Shown: positions 5,624 to 11,838 of the stretch, in pieces
Layout: each line of letters opens with the position of its first letter
Position numbering within the stretch: the first letter of the stretch is position 1
DNA from: Candidatus Zixiibacteriota bacterium
GTDB lineage: Bacteria > Zixibacteria > MSB-5A5 > GN15 > JAAZOE01
DNA: 11,838 nucleotides
Reading direction: 5' to 3'
Assembly (NCBI GenBank): GCA_028700875.1
Contig: JAQVRW010000053.1
Coordinates: 1-11,838 of the forward strand
The notes under the pieces: generated by a model
What the model was told of the DNA's origin: nothing
Seen by the model: the letters and a program-made list of their open reading frames with translations, nothing else
Database searches by the model: none
Made by a program: the position numbers and the translations under genes

Positions 5624-8600
5624 CTACGGACCGCAGACCGGCGCCGGGCCGCCCCGGAATATGTAACTGATAATGTAGACGGCGTCGCCGACAGTAATCT
5701 TGCCGTCGCCGTTGGTATTGGCCTCCTGCGGGCAATTGGGCGCCGGACCGGACCGGAAGATGTAATTGACGATAAACACGGCGTCGCCGACGTTAATCTG
5801 ACCGTCGCCATTGGCGTCGCCGGGATGCAGGCAACAGGCGCTCACGATGTCGTAGTCGTCTGCAAAAGCGCGCGCCTTCTCAACCTGACCGGTCAGATAT
5901 CCAAGCCCCGTCTTGGAATTGACCAACACCACGGCGATATTGTGCGTATCGCCCGGATGCAGATTGTATGAGCCAAAGGTCACCAACATCGAAAGATCCA
6001 CATATTGTGAATCGGGGTCGGGCGACTGGAAGAGACTGTACCCGACCTTTTCTTTCATCAGACGATAGATGGCGCCGGGAGGGAACGGCGCCTGACTGCC
6101 GTAAGGACCGCTTGAATACACGTAGGTGGCATTGTCCAGCGTCATGGCGTTCCTGAATGTCCGGCCCGGTTCGAGCCGGGCGATGGCGCCGTATCGATCA
6201 CTCGACTCCTGCGGACAGAAGGCCTCTGTGGAATCATCCTGGTTATATTCCCCCCCGAACTGATAGATAACTCCCATGCTCTCATCGTACCCGGAGCCGT
6301 TGTTAACCATGGAATCAGAAGGAATATCCCAGTCCAGTATCTCGCCGACATAGACTCCCGTCAAGGGCGTCTCCGTCAGATTGTACAGCCGATATTTTTG
6401 GATCAAAAAATTGCAACTGTCGGCGCTCTTGGGCACATAGTATTCTGCGGTCATCCCGATGGTCTCATCGGCAGTCCTGAACCTGGCCGTAGCCAGCGTG
6501 TAACCGGGATTGCCGGTGGAATCAACCGCAAAAGCATCCCCATCGGGTCGCAGGGCGCCATCGTCGTAGATATTGTTGCTGAACTCCATCATGAACCGCA
6601 TCGTGTCGGACGGGTCAGACGGATTCATTCGGCAAATGACCGGCGAACCATCAAACAGATACATGCGCGAATCCGTTTGGGTGCTGAACGTGTCGCAGTC
6701 ATCGATAAAATCAAACGAGGCATCCCTGGTGATGTTGACCAGCCTACCGCTGCCGAATACACGGATTCGGCTGCAGGCGGTGGCCAATGTCGCGTCGGGG
6801 TCGGGTGGACCCTCCAGGGCTTCGAGACACACGGACATGTTCCGGGGGCTGCCCGCCGCTTCATGGGCAATCATCAGGGAGCCCTCCCAGAAATTCGGAC
6901 CGTAGAGATCGGTTCGCGGATCGGACGCGATCACCCGCACCGTCACTTTGTTGTTGATCCCCGAAGGAATCGTTCCGGCCGTCGGCGTCACTTCCAGCCA
7001 ACCGTCCCCCTGGTTGTAAACCACGCTGATGTTGAAATGATTATCGGCCGTGCCGGGATTCTCCATGGTGAAATAGACGGTGTCTTTCCCCTGGTACGGA
7101 ACGAGGAACATATCATAGGGGTATCCGCACAAATCCTCGTCCGCATCATCGACATAGAACGGTTCCTGTACCACGGGACGGCATGGCGTCCTCAACCACA
7201 TCACCGGATTGGCCGTCCACATCCCCGGCGTATCTTGAACGGCGCTCCCCGCCGAGCGGTCATTGATATACAAAACATCCAGGACATGCCACCCCGCCAA
7301 ATCGCCGCATACTTCCGTGCGACCATATCGGGCCATTGAGGCCCAGTAATCGCTTTCGCAGTCCCCCGGCGCACAATCCGCCGTTACCGAATTGGTAAGA
7401 TTCTGAGGCCCGTCCCAACTAAGGCCGCCGTCATCTGAGGCGGTCATGTACAATTCTCCATTCAGGATTCGGGTCGCAGCGTCCATATCGTAACAGGGGT
7501 TCGCGCCATTCCCGAACTGGCTGTAAAGCACGTATAGTTTGCCCTGGCACTCCGAGATCGACATCTTGGCAACATCGCTTCCCCATGTCGGGACGGAACA
7601 GTTTCCGCCCGTATCCCAGTTGGCCTTGATAATCGGCCGGGCGACCGGCGCCTCTTCCGACCAATGGAAAATCGCCGATTTGCGGCGAAGAAGCGCGGTT
7701 GTATCGACCCAGCGACGGCACCCCCAAACGATATGCAGATTGTCCGAGCCGTCGATCAACGCCGCGATGTCGCAGAAAGCCTTGTAATCGCTTGAGGGCG
7801 CATACCGGGTGACATTCTCTCCGCTCAATGTCCCCATGATCACTTCATGGCCGATTGACCCATTGCCGATCCCCGAAATCCAGTCGCCCCCCTGGCTGCC
7901 GGAGATGGCGTACCAGATATCATTTTCGTATTGGTTGCCGAATTCCTGCGGCGTATCACGCCGGTAATCCACCGGTGCATTCCAAACGATGGCCACCTTG
8001 TCGCTGTTCGGCGAGGCCACCACCACCGGATTGATGTTCACGACCGTATCGATGATCCGCTGTGGCGACCACACTCCGACCCCTGCTCCATATCCCCCGA
8101 CCCGGCGATAGTACGAAATCGTCAGCGGGGAACCACCCGTCCAGCCGGATTCAGCGGCCACCATATGCAAGACCGTTTCGGTCCCCACCTGCCATTCGAT
8201 CTTGGGCCAGAGATTGGGATTGGTTGGCCCGAGGCCGTCGTTCTGATACCAGCCGAAACTATCGGTCGGTCCATCGAATACGAAATCTCCCGTTGGAGCG
8301 TTCGAACCCGTGTCCCAATAGACGCGTGAGGAGAACGGATCGGCATCGATCCGCTGATTTTCCGCGATCATGGCCCGTCCCAATTGATCGGCGTCGACGG
8401 CGGCATACCCGGCATACCCGCCCGTGATCCAATGTGAGGGTGAGAAAACCATCTCACATTCGCTCAAATCGTATACCGTGTACGCGATCCCCCTGGGCCC
8501 GTCCAACGCGGAATCCGTCTTGATCGTCCAGGCCAGGTTCACGAATCCCGTCCCACGATGTTCGACCTGACGGCCCATGCTGCAGTTATGCTGAAGATCA

Positions 8601-8872
8601 TAAGTGGTCACGCCGATTTGAGTCCCGAACGCGTTGGTGCCGATGATTCCTAATGCCATCGGGGTCCCGGCCTTGCCGGCGGGGGCGACTCCGGCCTCGA
8701 CTTCTCCGAATCCATACACCGGTGCCAGCCGGATTGGAATGGCCGTCTTGTCGACAACCTTAGCCAATGGTTTGTCGGCCGCAAATGCGGCGAAACAAGC
8801 GAAGGCGGTGAGAGCCATGATCGAGATGAGAATGCGGGCAATGAATACTGCCGATGCTTGTCTTATGATCAT
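5624..8872 (-). CDS. Large secreted sialidase-like-fold protein with C-terminal dockerin doublet
   Basis: 1082 aa from ATG at 8872, which has a near-perfect AGGAGG 5-6 nt upstream; a longer frame to 8950 has no such site. Residues 1-32 are a signal peptide (ARILISIMALTAFACFAAFAA-D). Residues about 40-560 are beta-rich with recurring motifs such as DKVAIVWNAPV and DNLHIVWGCRR, and with one Asp-box (SDDGGLSWDG, about residue 480), as in sialidase-type propellers. Residues about 595-680 resemble a BACON/Ig-like segment (FNISVVYNQGDGWLEVTPTAG). Residues about 690-1010 form a second beta-rich region of unknown family. Residues 1013-1082 are a complete dockerin type I doublet: loops GDANGDGQINVGDA and ANTNGDGKITVGDA, helices YIF and YIISYIF. 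Many cysteines fit an exported location. I see no catalytic motif that proves enzyme activity, so glycan binding or hydrolysis is a guess. Confidence 0.92.
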   Translation of the reverse strand: MIIRQASAVFIARILISIMALTAFACFAAFAADKPLAKVVDKTAIPIRLAPVYGFGEVEAGVAPAGKAGTPMALGIIGTNAFGTQIGVTTYDLQHNCSMGRQVEHRGTGFVNLAWTIKTDSALDGPRGIAYTVYDLSECEMVFSPSHWITGGYAGYAAVDADQLGRAMIAENQRIDADPFSSRVYWDTGSNAPTGDFVFDGPTDSFGWYQNDGLGPTNPNLWPKIEWQVGTETVLHMVAAESGWTGGSPLTISYYRRVGGYGAGVGVWSPQRIIDTVVNINPVVVASPNSDKVAIVWNAPVDYRRDTPQEFGNQYENDIWYAISGSQGGDWISGIGNGSIGHEVIMGTLSGENVTRYAPSSDYKAFCDIAALIDGSDNLHIVWGCRRWVDTTALLRRKSAIFHWSEEAPVARPIIKANWDTGGNCSVPTWGSDVAKMSISECQGKLYVLYSQFGNGANPCYDMDAATRILNGELYMTASDDGGLSWDGPQNLTNSVTADCAPGDCESDYWASMARYGRTEVCGDLAGWHVLDVLYINDRSAGSAVQDTPGMWTANPVMWLRTPCRPVVQEPFYVDDADEDLCGYPYDMFLVPYQGKDTVYFTMENPGTADNHFNISVVYNQGDGWLEVTPTAGTIPSGINNKVTVRVIASDPRTDLYGPNFWEGSLMIAHEAAGSPRNMSVCLEALEGPPDPDATLATACSRIRVFGSGRLVNITRDASFDFIDDCDTFSTQTDSRMYLFDGSPVICRMNPSDPSDTMRFMMEFSNNIYDDGALRPDGDAFAVDSTGNPGYTLATARFRTADETIGMTAEYYVPKSADSCNFLIQKYRLYNLTETPLTGVYVGEILDWDIPSDSMVNNGSGYDESMGVIYQFGGEYNQDDSTEAFCPQESSDRYGAIARLEPGRTFRNAMTLDNATYVYSSGPYGSQAPFPPGAIYRLMKEKVGYSLFQSPDPDSQYVDLSMLVTFGSYNLHPGDTHNIAVVLVNSKTGLGYLTGQVEKARAFADDYDIVSACCLHPGDANGDGQINVGDAVFIVNYIFRSGPAPNCPQEANTNGDGKITVGDAVYIISYIFRGGPAPVCGP

Positions 8873-8958
8873 TTTTCCCTCCTGAACATGAAACACCGAA
8901 TACGGGCGGCATCGAATTGCGGTTCTAATAGGGCGGGGCAACCACTGCATTCAATAAA

Positions 8959-8986
8959 AATATACCCTGTTTCAAACTCCATACAA
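8959..8986 (-). promoter_or_regulatory. Candidate promoter for the large dockerin protein
   Basis: On the minus strand TTGTAT (8986-8981), a 16-nt spacer, then TATATT (8964-8959), giving a leader of about 80 nt to the ATG at 8872. It is part of the divergent region 8873-9142, which contains no gene I can support. Confidence 0.5.
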
Positions 8987-9069
8987 GCGGTTTTTGGGAT
9001 GAGCCGATAACTCGCCGGAATCAAAACCCGTTAAAAGGCATATGTTTTCCGCGATATTCCAGAAACATC

Positions 9070-9097
9070 TTGCCCTTTTGGGTGTTTTACATATATT
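9070..9097 (+). promoter_or_regulatory. Candidate promoter for panD and the overlapping glmU-like gene
   Basis: TTGCCC (9070-9075), a 16-nt spacer, then TATATT (9092-9097), about 46 nt before the panD start. It has the same -10 hexamer and the same spacer length as the divergent promoter at 8959-8986. Confidence 0.5.
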
Positions 9098-9142
9098 AAC
9101 AAGCTGCAGGCGGTAGCCCGCGCTAAAAATAGGTGTTTCAAA

Positions 9143-9493
9143 ATGACAATTACGCTTTTGAGAGCAAAAATACATCGCGCCACGGTGACCGACGCCAACC
9201 TCGACTACGAAGGCTCGATCGCCATCGACAAAGATCTGATCGAGGCGGCCGGACTGGCCCGGTATGAGCTGGTCCATGTCCTCAACATCAACAACGGTTC
9301 CCGGCTGGAAACGTATATCATCGAAGCTCCGGCCGGAAGCGGGACGGTCTGCCTCAACGGTGCCGCCGCCCGTCTGGGGGCCAAAGGGGATAAAATCATC
9401 GTCCTGGCCTACGCCCAGTTCTCCACCGATGAAGCCCGCTGGTTCAAGCCCGCTATCATTCATGTCGATAAGGATAACAAGGTAATCGCGTAA
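9143..9493 (+). CDS. panD: Aspartate 1-decarboxylase proenzyme PanD
   Basis: Decarboxylates L-aspartate to beta-alanine for pantothenate/CoA synthesis, using a pyruvoyl cofactor made by self-cleavage. The 116-aa length is typical. The cleavage site Y22-E23-G24-S25 is intact, so Ser25 becomes the pyruvoyl group. K9 and H11 (RAKIHRATVT) and the downstream region NNGSRLETYIIEAPAGSGTVCLNGAAARL match the family pattern around the active site. ATG at 9143 follows AGGTG by about 7 nt. Its stop overlaps the next gene's start (TAATG at 9491-9495), so the two are probably translated in sequence. The other pantothenate genes (panB, panC) are not in this window. Confidence 0.95.
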   Translation: MTITLLRAKIHRATVTDANLDYEGSIAIDKDLIEAAGLARYELVHVLNINNGSRLETYIIEAPAGSGTVCLNGAAARLGAKGDKIIVLAYAQFSTDEARWFKPAIIHVDKDNKVIA

Positions 9494-10281
9494 TGGACAA
9501 TATCGTGGCCATCGTCCTGGCCGCCGGCAAAGGTAAAAGGATGAAATCGGACCTGCCCAAGGTCCTGCATACCTTGTTTGGCCGACCGTTGATCGAACAC
9601 CTGGTCGATACACTTATCTCCATGTCTATCAACAGGATAGTGGTTGTTGTCGGACATCGGGCAGACCTGGTTCAAAAAGCTTTGGCCAAATATGGGGATT
9701 CGGTGGAATTCGTCGTGCAGGAAAAGCAACTCGGAACCGGCCATGCCGTCATAGTGACCGAAAATGCTCTTTCGGGGTATTCCGGCGACATATTGGTCCT
9801 TGCTGGCGATGTTCCCTTCCTGTCGCGGAATACCATCGAGCGGCTGGTGGCGCTCCATCGTCAGGAAAAGGCCGCCGCGACCGTGTTGTCTGCCATTCCG
9901 CCGGATCCGAAGGGATATGGCCGGATCGTCCGAATTCCCGGCGGAAATCTGGTTGATCGTATTGTCGAACACAAGGATGCCAACCCAGAGGAACTGAAGA
10001 TTGGGGAAATCAACAGCGGGACGTTCTGTTTCGACGCCCGGCAACTTTTCCCCGCCCTGCGGGAAGTCAAGGCCGACAATAGCCAGAAGGAATACTATAT
10101 AACCGACGTCATGGCGATATTGCGTCATAAGGGTCTGAAAACGGCCGTGTGCCTGGCGACGGACCCCGATGAGGCTTTGGGTGTGAATTCGGCCGAACAA
10201 CTGGCCGAATTGGAAAATCGGTTCGCGGACAAGTCGGGAAATTATGCACCCGCGGGCGGGCGCGGACGTATAAAGAGTTAG
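9493..10281 (+). CDS. Single-domain GlmU-like N-acetylglucosamine-1-phosphate uridylyltransferase
   Basis: 262 aa, only the N-terminal nucleotidyltransferase domain of GlmU (full GlmU is about 450-460 aa). Conserved features are in order: LAAGKGKRM at 9-17 (the usual GxGTRM Thr is Lys), LPKVLH 21-26 (K23), QEKQLGTGHA 76-85, LAGD 103-106 (Mg-binding D106), GYGRI 141-145, IVEHKDA with E159, EINSG with N174, and N232 in GVNSAE. The left-handed beta-helix acetyltransferase domain is absent. The protein ends cleanly after a short basic tail, and no hexapeptide-repeat coding follows, so this is not an evident frameshift. The expected activity is UTP + GlcNAc-1-P to UDP-GlcNAc, for peptidoglycan or LPS precursors; another sugar-1-P is possible. 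It overlaps panD by 1 nt. Activity is inferred from intact motifs. Confidence 0.88.
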   Translation: MDNIVAIVLAAGKGKRMKSDLPKVLHTLFGRPLIEHLVDTLISMSINRIVVVVGHRADLVQKALAKYGDSVEFVVQEKQLGTGHAVIVTENALSGYSGDILVLAGDVPFLSRNTIERLVALHRQEKAAATVLSAIPPDPKGYGRIVRIPGGNLVDRIVEHKDANPEELKIGEINSGTFCFDARQLFPALREVKADNSQKEYYITDVMAILRHKGLKTAVCLATDPDEALGVNSAEQLAELENRFADKSGNYAPAGGRGRIKS

Positions 10282-10309
10282 AGGGCCCTTCGGCGGGGGC
10301 GAAAAATAG

Positions 10310-10328
10310 TTGACATAGTCGTTTGACA
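10310..10328 (+). promoter_or_regulatory. Two TTGACA hexamers 13 bp apart ahead of the 10367 gene
   Basis: TTGACA occurs at 10310-10315 and again at 10323-10328, between the glmU-like stop and the next start. The stretch is locally A/T-rich. No convincing -10 element follows either at the usual spacing (GCTACT near 10332 is the best). A GAGG Shine-Dalgarno is at 10357-10360. Confidence 0.25.
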
Positions 10329-10366
10329 ATCGCTACTTGAATGCGTCATAGGTTGCGAGGTCGATA

Positions 10367-10882
10367 ATGAGATACTTTCGATATATCCTGACGGCAGTAG
10401 TTCTGGTCATGATGCCGTTGGCGGCCATGGCTCAGATGACCGACAAGGTCGAGGTCAAACAAATCACGGAGAAGTATGACCTGGGACTGACCAAGCGTCC
10501 TTCGCTGCCGTTTTTCGACCTGTCCCGCTTCCATATGACACAATCCTATACCATGGGATTCTTTTCCGGCAGCGGCGGCTCCATCAGCCGCGGTCTGTAC
10601 AGCAATACGATCACTTACCAGTTGGCCACTCCCTTGCGGTTGACGCTGAGCATGGGGATCATGCACGATCCCAGCGCCCTGTGGGGCGACAAACGGTCAT
10701 CCAATGCGACCACGTTCCTTCCCTCGGGATGGTTGGATTGGCGGCCATCGGAGAATTTCCGGATGCTGGTGGGTTTCGAGACGATTCCGGGCAACTACTA
10801 CAACGGCTATAACGGCTACAACGGCCATTATGGATATAATGGGTATTACGGAATGGGGAGGTACGATCCCTGGCGCTGGTGA
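10367..10882 (+). CDS. Secreted protein with Tyr/Gly/Asn-rich tail, unknown function
   Basis: 171 aa, not recognised as a named family. Residues 1-22 are a signal peptide (RYFRYILTAVVLVMMPLAAMA-Q, no lipobox Cys). The central part alternates in a beta-strand way (SYTMGFFSGSGGSISRGLYSN, TITYQLATPLRLTLSMGIM, GWLDWRPSENFRMLVGFE), suggesting an outer-membrane-associated beta fold. Residues 143-164 are a Tyr/Gly/Asn-rich run of YNG-type repeats (YYNGYNGYNGHYGYNGYYG), ending ...DPWRW, an aromatic C-terminal residue as in many outer-membrane proteins. GAGG lies 6 nt before the ATG. It is followed after 48 nt by the LytR_C gene, likely in the same operon. Location at the outer membrane is inference only. 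Confidence 0.75.
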   Translation: MRYFRYILTAVVLVMMPLAAMAQMTDKVEVKQITEKYDLGLTKRPSLPFFDLSRFHMTQSYTMGFFSGSGGSISRGLYSNTITYQLATPLRLTLSMGIMHDPSALWGDKRSSNATTFLPSGWLDWRPSENFRMLVGFETIPGNYYNGYNGYNGHYGYNGYYGMGRYDPWRW

Positions 10883-10930
10883 TGCTTTTCGGCCATCCCT
10901 TGTGTCGTTTTCTCTCCCCTGACATCTTGC

Positions 10931-11449
10931 ATGAGCAAAGAATCCAAAAGACTCAAAGCCGATTCCGCGTACCGCATCAAACGGGCCAGACGGAAAAAAC
11001 CGATGCGCCTGGTGGAACTGGGCATCGTGGTCCTGTTTTTGATCATCGTCGCCTATGCCGCCTCGACCATGGTGCAGATGACCAAGGGATATTCTCAGGA
11101 ACGCCCGACAGTCGATTATTTCGTCAATCTGCAGATTCTCAACGGCTGCGGCCAGGCGGGAGTGGCCGGCCTGGTGACCGAACAGCTCGAGAAAACGATA
11201 CGAAAACCGTTGACGGTCCGGGTGGTTGACGCCGCGAATTTCGACAATTTCAACGTGGACACGACCTTTATCATTTCCCGTGAGGTCGACACCACGGCCG
11301 CCAAAATGTTGGCCCGGCAGTTGGGCCTGGATGACGACATCGCGTACCGCGAGCTGGAAGACAATTACATGGATATCGGCGCCACGCTGGTCGTCGGCAA
11401 AGACTATCGCCGACTTCTGACGGGCCGACCATCCGGCACGCCCCGGTAA
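10931..11449 (+). CDS. Membrane-anchored LytR C-terminal-domain (LytR_C) protein
   Basis: 172 aa. A basic N-terminus (KRARRKKP) is followed by one transmembrane helix (about 28-48), then a periplasmic domain at about 64-160 matching the LytR/CpsA/Psr C-terminal domain: LQILNGCGQAGVAGLVTEQL, VRVVDAANFDNFNVDTTFII, AAKMLARQLG, and a closing GATLVVGKDY. There is no LCP catalytic domain, so it is not a wall-polymer ligase; a cell-envelope role is possible. ATG at 10931 has a poor Shine-Dalgarno (no AGG within 12 nt). An in-frame ATG at residue 25 is possible but would lose the basic stretch before the helix. The gene sits between the unknown secreted protein and rsfS, all on the plus strand. Confidence 0.85.
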   Translation: MSKESKRLKADSAYRIKRARRKKPMRLVELGIVVLFLIIVAYAASTMVQMTKGYSQERPTVDYFVNLQILNGCGQAGVAGLVTEQLEKTIRKPLTVRVVDAANFDNFNVDTTFIISREVDTTAAKMLARQLGLDDDIAYRELEDNYMDIGATLVVGKDYRRLLTGRPSGTPR

Positions 11450-11481
11450 CGCCAAATCAAGGAGTATGTAAAACCCCACTA

Positions 11482-11823
11482 ATGACACCTCTTGCTCTCG
11501 CCCGTGCCGCAGGTAAGCTGGCCTTATCCAAAAAAGGATTCGATGTCAAGATTCTCAAATTGAGGAAGATCTCCTCGGTGTGCGATTACTTCGTCATCTG
11601 CTCCGGTTCGGTGGACGTTCATGTGAAGGCGATCACCGACGCCGTCGAGGACGGCCTGCGGAAAAAGGGAATTCGGCCATCCCATCGCGAAGGGGGTTCC
11701 GGTTCGACCTGGGTGCTCCTGGATTACTTTGACGTCGTCATCCATGTTTTTACCGAGGAAGCGCGGCAGTTCTACGCGCTGGAAAAGCTCTGGGGCGACG
11801 CCCCTATCGAAACACTGGATTGA
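11482..11823 (+). CDS. rsfS: Ribosomal silencing factor RsfS (Iojap/DUF143 family)
   Basis: 113 aa, standard length. RsfS binds the large ribosomal subunit protein L14 (uL14) and blocks subunit joining in stationary phase or starvation. DYFVICSG at 35-42 and the block around WVLLDYFDVVIHVF, then EEARQFYALEKLWGDA, are diagnostic. No in-frame start lies upstream, so ATG at 11482 is fixed by conservation. However, the best Shine-Dalgarno (AAGGAG at 11459-11464) is 17 nt away and a minimal ATGTAA occurs just after it. It lies 32 nt after the LytR_C gene, with which it is probably co-transcribed. Only 15 bases remain after the stop. Confidence 0.93.
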   Translation: MTPLALARAAGKLALSKKGFDVKILKLRKISSVCDYFVICSGSVDVHVKAITDAVEDGLRKKGIRPSHREGGSGSTWVLLDYFDVVIHVFTEEARQFYALEKLWGDAPIETLD

Positions 11824-11838
11824 CGTGCCGAAGCGTGA

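Noticed and set aside
6398..7339. 313-codon plus-strand ORF opposite the large dockerin protein
   Set aside because: Antisense to a well-supported secreted-protein gene; no Shine-Dalgarno and no family resemblance.
10282..10366. Remnant of the missing GlmU acetyltransferase domain, or a terminator hairpin at 10285-10300
   Set aside because: No hexapeptide-repeat coding in any plus-strand frame, and the GCCC/GGGC pairing is short and lacks a T-tract.
11825..11838. GTG start of a next gene at the right edge (GTG CCG AAG CGT)
   Set aside because: Only four codons and no ribosome site; nothing can be assigned from 14 bases.

Overview
The window looks like chromosomal DNA of a Gram-negative-type bacterium in or near the FCB group. 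Candidate phylum Zixibacteria is my best guess. That rests on secreted proteins ending in dockerin doublets of the form GDANGDGxINVGDA..YIISYIFRxGPAP, and on a LytR_C-domain gene next to rsfS. This is inference from family knowledge; no 16S or marker-gene search was possible. The sequence is moderately GC-rich throughout, with no IS element, integrase or CRISPR array.

Left part (1-5570). The left edge cuts a minus-strand gene (start at 1987) for a secreted protein: signal peptide, a cohesin-like domain, 18 exact 69-bp (23-aa) thrombospondin type 3 calcium-binding repeats, then a dockerin doublet that runs off the edge. Next on the minus strand are a membrane-anchored metallophosphoesterase with a strong terminator, tRNA-Ser(CGA), a four-helix membrane protein of unknown function and tadA (tRNA adenosine deaminase); tadA and the membrane protein gene overlap. 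On the plus strand at 4919 is a small PEP-CTERM surface protein.

Middle (5538-9142). A perfect bidirectional terminator separates the PEP-CTERM gene from a convergent 1082-aa secreted protein on the minus strand. That protein has a sialidase-like region with an Asp-box, an Ig-like segment and a complete C-terminal dockerin doublet. Its promoter region (8873-9142) is divergent and shared with the right-hand plus-strand block.

Right part (9143-11838). All plus strand: panD (aspartate decarboxylase, pantothenate/CoA synthesis); an overlapping single-domain GlmU-like uridylyltransferase lacking the acetyltransferase half; a secreted protein with a Tyr/Gly/Asn-rich tail; a membrane-anchored LytR_C protein; and rsfS (ribosomal silencing factor).

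The overall picture is housekeeping genes interleaved with large calcium-binding, dockerin-bearing exported proteins and one protein sorted by a different (PEP-CTERM) system. I see no clear defence or mobile system. The most unusual items are the TSP3/dockerin protein, with its internal block duplications, and the stand-alone GlmU pyrophosphorylase domain.
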